A stretch of 64,000 nt of DNA. Origin: Vibrio penaeicida (GTDB taxonomy: Bacteria > Pseudomonadota > Gammaproteobacteria > Enterobacterales > Vibrionaceae). Position 1 is the first letter of the stretch. The number at the start of each line of letters is the position of its first letter. The DNA lies in contig NZ_JAUYVM010000007.1 in NCBI RefSeq assembly GCF_030689305.1, forward strand, positions 1-64,000, written 5' to 3'. Shown piece by piece: positions 38,132 through 47,626 of this stretch. The notes below the pieces were generated by a model. The model did not search any database, was not told where the DNA came from, and saw only the letters and a list, made by a program, of their open reading frames with translations. Made by a program: the position numbers and the translations under genes.

Positions 38132-38905
38132 AACGCTGCTCCTAAAATATATAATTTATCCGTTGACAAAAAGAATAGCACTTATTTTGGGTTTTGATCA
38201 AGTATTTATTTCTCTAAGCCTCAAAAACATAACTAATCTAGCTTCAAAACGACCAATTTACGTCACTTTAGTGTCAGGTTTTTGTTGTTTTTATTTTGAG
38301 CGAAAAACAATTGACGGTCAAAATTTGATTTTAATACATTGTATTTGTTGGTTTTTTTAAATGTTAGATATTGTTCATAATGGTTTGTTGTATAAATCTC
38401 TTTTCGATCTCCACTAATCCCTCTAATTTCAATAAAACACTGTTTCTTGATTTGCAGGGTGTCATTTTTGTTTCTTAATGAGAATGAATATCATTGGTGA
38501 GAAATTTAAGATTAATAAATGAAATAAGAATGGAGTACGGTGCTTGCAAAGGGTTGGTGCCTTATTTGTATTTTTAAGTTAGTGTTAATTATTGAAATTA
38601 AAGAGTTTCATTGTGAGTTTATAATCAGTCATCTTGTTTGATTAAAGCGATTGATCAAAGAGATTAACTACACTTTTAAGATCTAATATGTACAGAATGG
38701 TTGAGAAGAGGGTTTTCAAGGTGACTGTTAATGGATTGTTTAACTATGTTGTGTTGGTGTTCTAGATACTGTTTGAAGATTAATCTAGATCCAATTATGA
38801 GCATTTGCTGCTGGACTTCAAATTATCTCTCTCTACACTGAGCCTCTACTTTTTAAGTGTAGCCATAACTGGTGGATTGAAACGGTTAAAAGAGGTCGAT
38901 GAAGC
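38132..38905. other. 774-base AT-rich region without a recognised gene
   Basis: Holds the candidate promoter of the micropeptide at its left end and a Fur-like box at 38479-38493. Open frames inside are short, lack RBS and look spurious. No GC-rich sRNA-type terminator was seen. Confidence 0.6.
38479..38493. promoter_or_regulatory. Fur-like box
   Basis: TGAGAAT-G-AATATCA matches the 7-1-7 Fur consensus TGATAAT-N-ATTATCA at 12 of 14 positions. It lies about 410 bases before the YhhN-like gene and is not near any recognised iron gene. Confidence 0.45.
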
Positions 38906-39529
38906 GTGAAGCAATCCAATCTAATAGACATCGCAACTTCAAATGCATCCGACAGGGCAGTCAGCTTTTTTAGACCGATTGCCGCGCTTTTACTTTGCGC
39001 CGCGATATGGCTAACCGTGCCGTTTTCAGAGCCCTCGTTGTGGCTGCTAGTTGGTATGGGCGCGTTTGGAGTGAGTGATCTTCTACGTACATCCACCTCA
39101 CCAACATTCAAGCTTTCCTTTCTTATTGATTTATTTGCAGTTGTGGCTATCAGTGGTACTTTTTGGTCCCAATTCAAAAGTGACATTATATGGTGGCTGC
39201 CTGCTTTTCTCTTTGCCGCGGGTGTGATTGTTTTCCTTCTTTTACTACCTCAGCTGGATAAACTGCTTGGTCCCATCAGCGTTTTGGGAATGGTTTTGGT
39301 ACAGCTCTTGTGGGCGTCAGGAGAAGTATGGCTGACTCAAATGAGTTTAATTAGTCTATTAGGTGTTGTTGGGTGTCTTATATTGCTGATGTCTCAGATG
39401 ACGTTTGTTCTACACCACTTTAAAAGCCCAATCCGCAATGGTGAAGCTTGGTGTTCAGCCAGCTATTTTATTGGTCTCTTTTTTATCTCTATCTCAACCA
39501 TCATTGCGCTAAATCAACCGCTTGGTTAA
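38906..39529 (+). CDS. YhhN-like membrane protein (lysoplasmalogenase family)
   Basis: 207 residues with about seven membrane helices, starting at GTG with AGAGGT upstream. The length, helix pattern and neighbourhood (yhhM, yhhL, rsmD) suggest YhhN, whose mammalian relative TMEM86 hydrolyses lysoplasmalogens. Catalytic residues were not identified, so the enzymatic role is uncertain. Confidence 0.65.
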   Translation: MKQSNLIDIATSNASDRAVSFFRPIAALLLCAAIWLTVPFSEPSLWLLVGMGAFGVSDLLRTSTSPTFKLSFLIDLFAVVAISGTFWSQFKSDIIWWLPAFLFAAGVIVFLLLLPQLDKLLGPISVLGMVLVQLLWASGEVWLTQMSLISLLGVVGCLILLMSQMTFVLHHFKSPIRNGEAWCSASYFIGLFFISISTIIALNQPLG

Positions 39530-39573
39530 CCCTTTCGTTAGTCTGAATGGCAATTCCCTAATTGGAGAAAGCC

Positions 39574-39810
39574 ATGTCTCAGTCCGTACACGCACATCAA
39601 GTTTTACATTTGCTGGCAGAGCAAGACCTTAACCTTCAACAGCTGCTAGAGCGCATTGAGCTGTCGTTTGGTAACGATGCGACATTTCACACCTGTAGCC
39701 GTGAAGGCATGACTATAGAAGAGCTGCTTGAATTCTTTGTACAAAGGCAAAAAATCTTTGTCGAAGGTGAAATGCTCTCATTGAATGCTGCGAGAGTTTG
39801 TTCCCACTGA
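39574..39810 (+). CDS. YecH-family small protein (DUF2492)
   Basis: 78 residues from the ATG of MSQSVHAHQ, with GGAGAAAG upstream. Conserved features are VHAHQVL at the start, FHTCSREGM (about 44-52) and a final CSH, giving His/Cys residues that could bind metal. The family's role is unknown. Confidence 0.85.
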   Translation: MSQSVHAHQVLHLLAEQDLNLQQLLERIELSFGNDATFHTCSREGMTIEELLEFFVQRQKIFVEGEMLSLNAARVCSH

Positions 39811-39888
39811 TTTCGAGATTAGAACTCTGCACCTTCGTGTAACTTGGGTATATACTTGTCGGCATTTGATGCCGACTTGAGATTTTAG

Positions 39889-40479
39889 ATGGATATTTTA
39901 TCCGCTGCTGTCATGCTGTTTTTGATTATGGACCCGTTGGGTAACTTGCCCGTATTACTGTCCATTCTTAAGCACCTAGACCCCAAACGAAGAAGAAAAG
40001 TGCTCGCTCGTGAGCTTCTCTTCGCACTGATGATTTTGCTGCTGTTCCTATTTGCAGGTCAGAAAATCCTAAACTTCCTGCATGTACAGCCAGAAACGTT
40101 GAGCATTTCCGGTGGTATTATTCTGTTTATCATTGCGATTAGAATGATCTTTCCTCAGCCTGGAGGTGTTGTTGGATTAGCGGCAGGAGAAGAGCCTTAT
40201 ATTGTGCCAATCGCGATTCCAATGATTGCAGGGCCGTCGGTGATAGCGTCTTTGTTATTGTTATCGAATCAGGAGCCAGCGAGAATTTGGGAGTGGTCAG
40301 GTGCAGTGATGATTGCTTGGGGTGCCAGCTTTTTGATACTGATGTTTTATGACTTCTTCCATAAGTTGCTAGGAGAACGGGGATTGAAAGCCGTAGAGCG
40401 CTTAATGGGGCTTTTGTTGGTGATTATCTCAACGCAGATGTTCCTTGATGGTGTCAGTGCCTATTTCAAAATGGCATAA
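39889..40479 (+). CDS. MarC/YhgN-family membrane protein
   Basis: 196 residues with six membrane helices. The MDPLGNLPV start and IAIPMIAGPSVIASLL segment are typical of the UPF0056/MarC group, closest in pattern to YhgN. These were once linked to antibiotic resistance; the transported substrate is unknown. Followed by a strong terminator. Confidence 0.88.
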   Translation: MDILSAAVMLFLIMDPLGNLPVLLSILKHLDPKRRRKVLARELLFALMILLLFLFAGQKILNFLHVQPETLSISGGIILFIIAIRMIFPQPGGVVGLAAGEEPYIVPIAIPMIAGPSVIASLLLLSNQEPARIWEWSGAVMIAWGASFLILMFYDFFHKLLGERGLKAVERLMGLLLVIISTQMFLDGVSAYFKMA

Positions 40480-40563
40480 GAGCTTTTGGTTTGAGCAAAA
40501 GCGTTAAGTTAGCGCAGGAGCTTTAAGTATGTACAAGAGCGCCTAACTTTCATAAGAACAAAG

Positions 40564-40594
40564 AAAAACCGCAGTCCTAAGACTGCGGTTTTTT
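40564..40594. terminator. bidirectional terminator between yhgN-like gene and yhhL
   Basis: A 13-bp stem AAAAACCGCAGTC / GACTGCGGTTTTT with a CTAA loop, flanked by A and T runs. Confidence 0.93.
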
Positions 40595-40616
40595 ATCTAT
40601 CCTGAGTTCAGGTTAT

Positions 40617-40883
40617 TTAGCTCATGTACTTTCTGCGGATATCCAGTAACGAGAAAATACCAAATATTAGTATTGACCACTTTTCCCAGCGAGTGGTGCT
40701 TATCTTATCGCCGAAAGCACCCAAGAAAATCAACATTTGAAGCCCGTGCATGAAGAACAAGAATGCCGTCATAATGTACAGTGCAATAGCGGCTTTACCC
40801 GGAAACGGATGAAAAATATTGATCAACAATACCAGCCATACAAACGCGATGGCGGCTTTCGCAAGAATTAGAAGTACTTTCAT
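40617..40883 (-). CDS. yhhL: DUF1145 protein YhhL
   Basis: 88 residues from the ATG of MKVLLILAK; the frame extends 22 codons into rsmD. Two to three membrane helices and the NIFHPFPG segment typical of DUF1145. Overlaps the rsmD stop by 4 bases (ATGA), the same arrangement as in E. coli. Function unknown. Confidence 0.9.
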   Translation of the reverse strand: MKVLLILAKAAIAFVWLVLLINIFHPFPGKAAIALYIMTAFLFFMHGLQMLIFLGAFGDKISTTRWEKWSILIFGIFSLLDIRRKYMS

Positions 40884-41479
40884 TTCTCTTCCCTTCCAAA
40901 TAAACGGTAGCAAACCTGACCTGCGGTTTTCTCCCGATGCAATTGCCAATGTGTCGGAACGGCATCGATGGTCAGTTCTTTTTCCGCTTCAATATAAATC
41001 ATCGCATTGGCGCTTAACCAGCCATTTTGTTCAAGCAAATGTATCACGTCATCCAACAACCCTTTGCGAAAAGGGGGATCGATGAATACCACGTTGTACG
41101 GTGTACCTGCTTGCTTCAAAAACGCCAATGCGTCGGTATGAATGGCTTCGATGTTACTGGCATCAAGTGTTTGAATATTTGACTGAAGCTGCTTGTGAGC
41201 CTGCTTGTTCATTTCAAGCATAGTGACGTGCTGTGCCTGACGGCTTGCGGATTCAAACCCCAATCCTCCAGACCCCGCAAATAGATCAAGAACTTTCGCT
41301 CTCGGGACATCTTGAGCCAGCCAATTAAAAAGAGTCTCTTTGACACGGTCGGTGGTCGGACGTAATCCTTCGGCGTCGTAAACCGGCAACTTGCGACCTC
41401 GCCAAAGCCCACTGATAATTCGTACAAAACCGCTCGATTGTTTTTTTTGTGATGAGTTTGACTGACGACGTCTTACCAT
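40880..41479 (-). CDS. rsmD: 16S rRNA (guanine966-N2)-methyltransferase
   Basis: 199 residues from the ATG of MVRRRQSN; 14 upstream in-frame codons are unlikely. RIISGLWRGRKL at the N-terminus, SAM-binding LDLFAGSGGLGFE and the catalytic FIDPPF motif are canonical for RsmD. Divergent from ftsY and coupled to yhhL downstream. Confidence 0.96.
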   Translation of the reverse strand: MVRRRQSNSSQKKQSSGFVRIISGLWRGRKLPVYDAEGLRPTTDRVKETLFNWLAQDVPRAKVLDLFAGSGGLGFESASRQAQHVTMLEMNKQAHKQLQSNIQTLDASNIEAIHTDALAFLKQAGTPYNVVFIDPPFRKGLLDDVIHLLEQNGWLSANAMIYIEAEKELTIDAVPTHWQLHREKTAGQVCYRLFGREEK

Positions 41480-41560
41480 AGATTTTTTGACCGCGAATAA
41501 AGTGATAGTATACGCAGTCAAGTGTACCAGAAAGTTTTTGAAGTTTATTTAGGAACCCCG

Positions 41561-42793
41561 ATGACAGGTAAGAAAAAACGCGGATTATTGTCTTGGCTGG
41601 GCTTTGGTGAAGAAGAACAAAACCAACAAGCTAACCAACAAGTTCAAGATGGTGTTCAACAAGAATCAGACCAATCAGAAGCCCCATCACAAACTCCTGT
41701 CGCTGAAGAAGTTAAGGAAGCATCTGTAGAAGATCCAACAGATGGCGCGGTTGATGAAACGCAAGATGTTTCTGAGCCAACGATAAGCGAACAAGCAGAG
41801 GAAGTGGTTACCAAAGCGCTTGATCTACCTGAGCCTGCTCAGCCTGAAATCGTTGAGCAAGAAAAACCAACAGAGAGTTTCTTCACACGCCTAAAACGTA
41901 GCCTAAGCCGAACCAAAGAGAACATTGGTGCAGGTTTTTTTGGCATGTTCAAAGGCAAAAAAATTGATGACGATTTGTTTGAAGAACTCGAAGAGCAACT
42001 TCTGATTGCCGATGTTGGTATGAATACGACCGTTAAGATCATCGACAGCCTGACAGAGAAAGCTTCTCATCGCGATTTGAAAGATGGTGAGGCGCTTTAC
42101 GGTTTATTAAAAGAAGAGATGGCAGATATCTTAAGCCATGTTGAACAGCCCCTTGAAGTGGATACCAGCAAAACGCCGTACGTGATTTTGATGGTAGGTG
42201 TTAATGGTGTAGGTAAAACCACGACCATTGGTAAACTGGCGAAGCAATTTCAGTCTCAGGGCAAGAAAGTCATGTTGGCAGCTGGAGATACCTTCCGCGC
42301 GGCCGCTGTTGAGCAGCTACAAGTTTGGGGGCAGCGAAATGATGTCCCAGTTATCGCGCAGCACACAGGTGCCGACAGTGCTTCAGTGATTTACGATGCC
42401 ATTGAAGCTGCCAAAGCACGTGGAGTGGATGTTGTTATTGCCGATACCGCGGGTCGTTTGCAAAATAAGAGCAATCTTATGGAAGAATTACGCAAAATCG
42501 TACGCGTAATGAAGAAGATTGATGACTCAGCGCCACACGAAATTATGCTTACCCTTGATGCTGGTACGGGTCAAAACGCGATCAGCCAAGCGAAATTGTT
42601 CAGTGATGTAGCACCAGTTACGGGGATAACGCTAACAAAACTTGATGGAACTGCCAAAGGTGGCGTAATTTTCGCTATTGCCGATCAATTTCAGATTCCT
42701 ATTCGCTATATTGGTGTGGGTGAAGGCATCGATGATTTGCGTCCATTTGAAACGCAAGAATTCATTGATGCGCTGTTTAGTCGAGAAGAGTAA
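41561..42793 (+). CDS. ftsY: signal recognition particle receptor FtsY
   Basis: 410 residues from the ATG of MTGKKKRG with AGGAA upstream. A basic amphipathic start and a long acidic Gln/Glu/Val-rich A domain (about 20-110) precede the NG GTPase: G1 GVNGVGKTT (about 213-221), DTAGR and TKLDG. Docks SRP-ribosome complexes at the membrane. Followed by ftsE and ftsX. Confidence 0.97.
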   Translation: MTGKKKRGLLSWLGFGEEEQNQQANQQVQDGVQQESDQSEAPSQTPVAEEVKEASVEDPTDGAVDETQDVSEPTISEQAEEVVTKALDLPEPAQPEIVEQEKPTESFFTRLKRSLSRTKENIGAGFFGMFKGKKIDDDLFEELEEQLLIADVGMNTTVKIIDSLTEKASHRDLKDGEALYGLLKEEMADILSHVEQPLEVDTSKTPYVILMVGVNGVGKTTTIGKLAKQFQSQGKKVMLAAGDTFRAAAVEQLQVWGQRNDVPVIAQHTGADSASVIYDAIEAAKARGVDVVIADTAGRLQNKSNLMEELRKIVRVMKKIDDSAPHEIMLTLDAGTGQNAISQAKLFSDVAPVTGITLTKLDGTAKGGVIFAIADQFQIPIRYIGVGEGIDDLRPFETQEFIDALFSREE

Positions 42794-42840
42794 GTTCGCC
42801 ACAAATTATGAATATGGCGCATACATAGGAATCAGCACGC

Positions 42841-43515
42841 GTGATCAGGTTTCAGCAAGTCAGTAAAGCATATCGTGGCGGCAGACAAGCGCTGCAAAAA
42901 GTTGACTTCCACCTTAGACGTGGAGAAATGGCTTTTCTTGGTGGGCATTCAGGAGCGGGGAAAAGCACCCTGCTTAAGCTAATTTGTGCAATTGAACGCC
43001 CAACCGATGGGAAAATCAGCTTCAATGGTCATGATGTTACACGCATCAAAAATGGCGACATTCCTTTCCTGCGCCGTAATATCGGCATTGTTTTCCAAGA
43101 TCACTGCTTGTTAATGGACCGAAGTGTCTACGACAACGTCGCGCTACCAATGCGCATTGAATCTGTCTCTGAAAATGAGATAAAACGCCGTGTTTCTGCT
43201 TCGCTAGATAAAACGGGTTTGTTGGATAAAGCGCGATGCTTGCCTAATCAGTTGTCTGGGGGGGAGCAGCAACGTGTTGGTATCGCACGAGCTGTCGTCA
43301 ATCGACCGACATTGCTATTAGCTGATGAACCAACAGGTAACCTCGATTCAGATTTGTCGAATAGAGTACTGAGCTTGTTCGATGAATTTAACCGCGCAGG
43401 TGTCTCCATTCTATTTGCAACGCACGATGTCGATTTAATGAACACGCGATCGCAATATCGCCGGTTGGAGTTAAATCAAGGCTTTTTGAGTGAGGTAGAT
43501 ACCTATGGGCGCTAA
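42841..43515 (+). CDS. ftsE: cell division ABC ATPase FtsE
   Basis: 224 residues starting at GTG ([11 protein letters not shown]) with AGGAA upstream. Walker [10 protein letters not shown], signature [14 protein letters not shown], Walker [13 protein letters not shown]. With FtsX it activates periplasmic amidases through EnvC at the divisome. The 3' end overlaps ftsX by 11 bases. Confidence 0.97.
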   Translation: MIRFQQVSKAYRGGRQALQKVDFHLRRGEMAFLGGHSGAGKSTLLKLICAIERPTDGKISFNGHDVTRIKNGDIPFLRRNIGIVFQDHCLLMDRSVYDNVALPMRIESVSENEIKRRVSASLDKTGLLDKARCLPNQLSGGEQQRVGIARAVVNRPTLLLADEPTGNLDSDLSNRVLSLFDEFNRAGVSILFATHDVDLMNTRSQYRRLELNQGFLSEVDTYGR

Positions 43516-44437
43516 AAATCGTCCAAAAACGGACAACTTCCTAAAAGCTCACTTTAAGCAAGCGCGCGTATCATTAATGGAGCTGCTGCAGCGCCCGTTA
43601 GGCAACTTGCTAACACTCGCCGTCATCTCAATGGCTTTAACCTTGCCAGCTTGTCTTTACTTGGTAGGGAAAAACTTAAGTGTCGCTGCTCAAGGGATGA
43701 ATGCGTCGCTGCAAATCAATGCCTTTCTGATCGAACAGACCCCAGAAGCTCGTATTATGGTGCTTAAAGATGAGCTCGAAAGCTTGGATGAAATAAAAGC
43801 TGTCGAATACGTGTCTTCTCAACAGGGGCTTGAGGACATGAGCCAGCACTCGGGGCTGGAGCAAGCCTTATCCTTACTGGATAACTATGCATTACCTGCT
43901 GTTTTGGTGATCACACCGAACACCGATGAACAAAGCAACATATCCAAACTCAGGGTGAAAATTCAGAATTACACCGAAGTAACGGATGTGCGAATGGATG
44001 AAGACTGGCTGGAAAGGCTCGGTGCTATTCGCAACTTAGCGCTAGTTTTGGCTGCAGCATTGGGTTTTTTAATGCTCGGCGCCGTCTTCCTTATCGTAGG
44101 AAATACATTGCGTTTTAATGTGCTGGCCCGCAAAGAAGAAATACAAGTGATGAAGCTCATTGGAGCAACCGATGGCTTTATTCTGAGACCTTATCTATAC
44201 ACGGGTATGTGGTTTGGTGGAATCAGCGCAATTACCGCATGGATTTTAACCGCAATCATTACTATTTTATTGAATGGTGCCGTTGAAGACTTAGCTATTC
44301 TGTACGACAGTCAGTTTCGATTGATTGGTATGAATTGGGATGAAACCGTTATCTTACTGATGATTGGTACGGCATTAGGGCTGATAGCCGCTAAACTATC
44401 CGCTCAGCGTCACTTAAAAGAAATTGAACCTGTGTAG
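43505..44437 (+). CDS. ftsX: cell division membrane protein FtsX
   Basis: 310 residues. A basic cytoplasmic N-terminus, first membrane helix (about 38-58), a periplasmic domain (about 60-175) and three C-terminal helices, the standard FtsX layout. Partner of FtsE. Confidence 0.96.
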   Translation: MGAKNRPKTDNFLKAHFKQARVSLMELLQRPLGNLLTLAVISMALTLPACLYLVGKNLSVAAQGMNASLQINAFLIEQTPEARIMVLKDELESLDEIKAVEYVSSQQGLEDMSQHSGLEQALSLLDNYALPAVLVITPNTDEQSNISKLRVKIQNYTEVTDVRMDEDWLERLGAIRNLALVLAAALGFLMLGAVFLIVGNTLRFNVLARKEEIQVMKLIGATDGFILRPYLYTGMWFGGISAITAWILTAIITILLNGAVEDLAILYDSQFRLIGMNWDETVILLMIGTALGLIAAKLSAQRHLKEIEPV

Positions 44438-44507
44438 CATTTTTAAGTCATATATTCAGGTTAAGTGGCCGGTAGAGGCGATCTCTGACTTGCCAGTGAC
44501 GTAGAAC

Positions 44508-44516
44508 TATGGATAA
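44508..44516. promoter_or_regulatory. DnaA-box-like 9-mer in the rpoH promoter region
   Basis: TATGGATAA matches the DnaA box (reverse complement TTATCCACA) at eight of nine bases, 94 bases before the rpoH start. E. coli rpoH also has DnaA boxes in its promoter. Confidence 0.4.
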
Positions 44517-44609
44517 TAACTTTCCCCTCTTGGAATCTGTTCATTTTGAGTTCAAGAAGGCGACGTTAGATTAACCATTGCTCTAATTAAGAGACGAATG
44601 AGGAATTGA

Positions 44610-45467
44610 ATGACTAAGCAAGCGTATTCTATGGCTTTAGTAACACAAGATAGCCTAGACAGCTATATCCGTTCAGTGAATGGCTACCCAATGCTAACCG
44701 CTGAAGAGGAACGTGGACTCGCCGAGAGACTACACTACAAAGGTGAAATTGATGCAGCGAAAGGTCTCATCCTTTCTCACCTGCGATTTGTCGTTCATGT
44801 TGCTCGCGGTTATTCAGGTTATGGTTTGCCAATGGCAGACTTAGTTCAGGAAGGCAACATTGGCTTAATGAAAGCCGTAAAACGCTTTAACCCAGAAGTG
44901 GGTGTGCGTTTGGTATCGTTTGCTGTTCACTGGATAAAAGCTGAAATTCACGAATACGTTTTGCGTAACTGGCGTATTGTAAAAATCGCCACAACCAAGG
45001 CGCAACGCAAGTTATTCTTCAACTTACGTAAATCTAAAAAGCGTTTAGGCTGGTTTAATAACGGTGAAGTAGAAACCGTTGCTCGTGAACTTGGTGTAGA
45101 GCCTTCAGAAGTTCGTGAGATGGAATCACGCTTGGCTGCTCAAGATGCCGCATTTGAATTACCCGCGGAAGACGATGATTCCGCCGCTGCATACTCAGCG
45201 CCTGTTTTGTACTTGGAAGACAAGCAATCGGATGTCGCTGAAAACGTTGAGGCCGATAACTGGGAAGCGCACACCAATAATCGCCTGAGCCACGCTTTGG
45301 CAACATTGGATGAACGAAGCCAATTTATCGTTCGCTCTCGTTGGCTTGATGACCAAAAATCGACGCTTCAAGAACTGGCAGATAAATACGGTGTGTCGGC
45401 AGAACGTATTCGACAACTAGAAAAGAATGCGATGAAGAAGCTGAAATTAGCAGTTGGTGAATTCTAA
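44610..45467 (+). CDS. rpoH: heat-shock sigma factor RpoH
   Basis: 285 residues. Sigma region 2 ([17 protein letters not shown] and [18 protein letters not shown]), the RpoH-specific stretch [13 protein letters not shown] (RpoH box region) and region 4 ([20 protein letters not shown]) are present. Directs transcription of chaperones and proteases. Has its own 172-base upstream region after ftsX and a terminator at 45488-45520. Confidence 0.98.
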   Translation: MTKQAYSMALVTQDSLDSYIRSVNGYPMLTAEEERGLAERLHYKGEIDAAKGLILSHLRFVVHVARGYSGYGLPMADLVQEGNIGLMKAVKRFNPEVGVRLVSFAVHWIKAEIHEYVLRNWRIVKIATTKAQRKLFFNLRKSKKRLGWFNNGEVETVARELGVEPSEVREMESRLAAQDAAFELPAEDDDSAAAYSAPVLYLEDKQSDVAENVEADNWEAHTNNRLSHALATLDERSQFIVRSRWLDDQKSTLQELADKYGVSAERIRQLEKNAMKKLKLAVGEF

Positions 45468-45487
45468 GCTAACACCGAAAGAATTTG

Positions 45488-45520
45488 AAAAGCCGGGATC
45501 CGAAAGGACCCGGCTTTTTT
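45488..45520 (+). terminator. rpoH terminator
   Basis: Stem AAAAGCCGGG / CCCGGCTTTT around an ATCC-GAAA-GGA tip, with a T run. Confidence 0.9.
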
Positions 45521-45852
45521 GATCTTCAATTTTACAAATTAATTGTGGATAACTCTGTGAAAATAACTTTCGGTTATAGTGGTCAATACGGGTGTATATT
45601 GGGGTGGGAGAGCTTTTGACCTATGGGGATATGTTTGCTCTTACACACAGAAAAACAAAGATCATCACTACATATTGTGGATCTAAGATCCAAAAGACAC
45701 TTTATCAACGCAATCCACAGAGTTTTCCACAAATGGTGCAAAATTACACAGTAGTGGATAACCTTATCGGTTACGGGTCTAACTTTGCCTTTGGATACGT
45801 TACACTTACACCAGACCAATAATTTTCAAAAAATACTCTGATAAGGAATCAA
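45521..45852. other. 332-base gap between rpoH and glpE with several DnaA-box-like sites
   Basis: DnaA-box-like 9-mers: TGTGGATAA (45544-45552, perfect), TGTGGATCT (45676-45684, 7 of 9), TTTTCCACA (45723-45731, 8 of 9) and AGTGGATAA (45753-45761, 8 of 9). The region should also hold the glpE promoter. Open frames on both strands are short and start from poor codons, so they are not called as genes. Confidence 0.55.
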
Positions 45853-46173
45853 ATGGAGCAGTTCAAACACATTGATGTCGAGCAAGCGAAGCTGAAATTG
45901 GAGAGTGGCGAAGCCGTCATGGTGGACATTCGTGATCCGCAGTCATTTGCTTTGGCTCATGCACCGAGTGCTTTTCATCTGACCAATGACACAATTGTGT
46001 CTTTCATGAATGATCATGAATTTGAACAACCCATTTTGGTCATGTGTTACCACGGCGTGAGCAGCCAAGGTGCAGCGCAATATATGGTGAATCAAGGTTT
46101 TGAAGAAGTGTACAGCGTTGATGGTGGCTTCGAGGCATGGCAACGTAGTGGAAATTCAATCGAATCGGTATAG
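45853..46173 (+). CDS. glpE: thiosulfate sulfurtransferase GlpE
   Basis: 106 residues, single rhodanese domain. The active-site loop CYHGVSS starts with C65, the same position as in E. coli GlpE. Transfers sulfur from thiosulfate to cyanide or thiols. Followed nine bases later by glpG; unlike E. coli, no glpR follows. Confidence 0.96.
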   Translation: MEQFKHIDVEQAKLKLESGEAVMVDIRDPQSFALAHAPSAFHLTNDTIVSFMNDHEFEQPILVMCYHGVSSQGAAQYMVNQGFEEVYSVDGGFEAWQRSGNSIESV

Positions 46174-46182
46174 GTTAACTCT

Positions 46183-47016
46183 TTGATCAGACTGGCTGAT
46201 GTGAATAACCCAAGATTGGGGCAGGCATATATAGATTATATGGCGACAAGGGGCATCTTGGTTGAAATGATGCCCGAAGGGGAAGGGCGCTTCGCACTTT
46301 GGGTGATGAATGATCAGGATGTCGATGAAGCGCAAGCTGAATTTACTCTTTTTACTCAACACCCAGATAACCCCAAGTATCTTGAAGCCTCTTGGAACGT
46401 TGCAGAAAGTCGCAAGAGCCAATTTCATTATGGCTCTCCTTCCATGGCATCGATGATTACCGCAAAAGCTGGTCCTATCACGCTCATTGGAATGATCGTA
46501 TGCGCTGTTGTATTCCTTGGGCAAATCATCGGCTTTGAACCTGTACTTTTAAATACCTTCCACTTTCCGGCATCTTCACAGCAAGCTTTTGAAGTCTGGC
46601 GTTGGTTTAGCCATGCCATTCTTCACTTTTCAGCGCTTCACATCGTATTCAATGTGTTGTGGTGGTGGCAGTTGGGGGGTGATATAGAGCGTAAATTAGG
46701 TGGTGAGAAACTCTTACTGCTGTTCTTCGTTTCAGCAGCGGTATCTGGGCTCGGACAGTATTTGGTTGCTGGGCCTAACTTTGGTGGGCTGTCTGGCGTG
46801 GTTTACGCCCTATTAGGGTATATCTGGATGCTCAGTTGGAAAGCGCCGCATTTAGGTATTACGATAGCCAAACCCATTGTGGGCTTTATGCTGGTGTGGG
46901 TGGTAATCGGTTTTGCACAGCCGTTTATGGCGATTGCCAATACAGCTCATGTTATGGGGTTGGTGACCGGTTGTGCTCTTGGTTTAATTGACGCGCATAA
47001 AAAAAGAGATACTTAG
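46183..47016 (+). CDS. glpG: rhomboid serine protease GlpG
   Basis: 277 residues starting at TTG (MIRLADVNNPRLGQ) with AGGT seven bases upstream. An N-terminal cytoplasmic domain (about 1-75) and six membrane helices. Catalytic S204 in GGLSGVVY and H256 in NTAHVMG, with the oxyanion N157 in HIVFN. Cleaves membrane-embedded substrates. The terminator at 47000-47027 overlaps its 3' end. Confidence 0.96.
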   Translation: MIRLADVNNPRLGQAYIDYMATRGILVEMMPEGEGRFALWVMNDQDVDEAQAEFTLFTQHPDNPKYLEASWNVAESRKSQFHYGSPSMASMITAKAGPITLIGMIVCAVVFLGQIIGFEPVLLNTFHFPASSQQAFEVWRWFSHAILHFSALHIVFNVLWWWQLGGDIERKLGGEKLLLLFFVSAAVSGLGQYLVAGPNFGGLSGVVYALLGYIWMLSWKAPHLGITIAKPIVGFMLVWVVIGFAQPFMAIANTAHVMGLVTGCALGLIDAHKKRDT

Positions 47017-47027
47017 TATCTCTTTTT
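47000..47027. terminator. terminator overlapping the glpG stop
   Basis: Stem AAAAAGAGATAC (47001-47012) / GTATCTCTTTTT (47016-47027) with a TTA loop. It can also terminate the minus-strand FliL-like gene. Confidence 0.88.
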
Positions 47028-47084
47028 AAAACATTCATTTTTCAACGGATTGCCTTTCCAAACAATACGCTTTTCCTTTATCAC

Positions 47085-47495
47085 TCATTGATAAAGATAC
47101 TTGGTAAAGAGTAGGTCTGCTACGACTGTTTTTCCTGTTTCAGGCAGCAAAATTTCATTCAAGTGTGCCATCAACTCTTTACGTAAATCTTCTCTTCCCG
47201 ACAGGGATTTCACTTTATCTTCGCTTTGTTTACCAAGCAAATCTATCACTGCGTCTCTAATCAGCGGTGTGTGTTGCTCCAGTAAAGGGACAAATGTCGC
47301 GTCAGCGACCATAATGTCTATACGCACTTGAAGGTAACCCAGCTTTTTCCCGCTCGTGTGAAAATTGGTCGTTAAATCTGGTTGCAACGTATAGTAAGCG
47401 AACTGAGGTCCCGTTTTTTCTTCCTCTGTGGCTCCTGCAGCAGAAAAAAGTAGAGCGAAAGCTAAGATACATGGCTTTATAAGATTTCGAATCAT
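47085..47495 (-). CDS. FliL-like secreted protein
   Basis: 136 residues from the ATG of MIRNLIKPC; the 55 upstream codons cross the ubiC promoter. A signal peptide (about 1-22) precedes a domain with LGYLQVRIDIMV and a C-terminal FTKYLYQ, as in the FliL periplasmic domain, but without the FliL membrane anchor region of flagellar operons. It is encoded away from flagellar genes, so a stator role is uncertain. Confidence 0.78.
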   Translation of the reverse strand: MIRNLIKPCILAFALLFSAAGATEEEKTGPQFAYYTLQPDLTTNFHTSGKKLGYLQVRIDIMVADATFVPLLEQHTPLIRDAVIDLLGKQSEDKVKSLSGREDLRKELMAHLNEILLPETGKTVVADLLFTKYLYQ

Positions 47496-47626
47496 AATGT
47501 GTCTTTTCTTTTTATGGGTAACTTGGGTATGGATAGTCTGATACAATAGTGGGTCAACAGTGACCAAATTAAAAGAAATTTTTCCGGCATCACATTTTAT
47601 TGTAATGCGTCTAATAGAATAATGGT

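Noticed and set aside
38163..38360. 65-codon frame starting with TTG
   Set aside because: AT-rich, no RBS, and it covers the promoter of the micropeptide gene.
38470..38760. Possible RyhB-like small RNA next to the Fur-like box
   Set aside because: No RyhB core sequence and no GC-rich terminator stem with a T run were found on either strand.
45541..45765. crtS replication-triggering site
   Set aside because: The known crtS site of Vibrio lies at a different chromosomal position, away from rpoH.
45583..45822. Open frames on both strands between rpoH and glpE
   Set aside because: Overlapping antisense frames without RBS or recognisable domains, in a region rich in DnaA-box-like sites.
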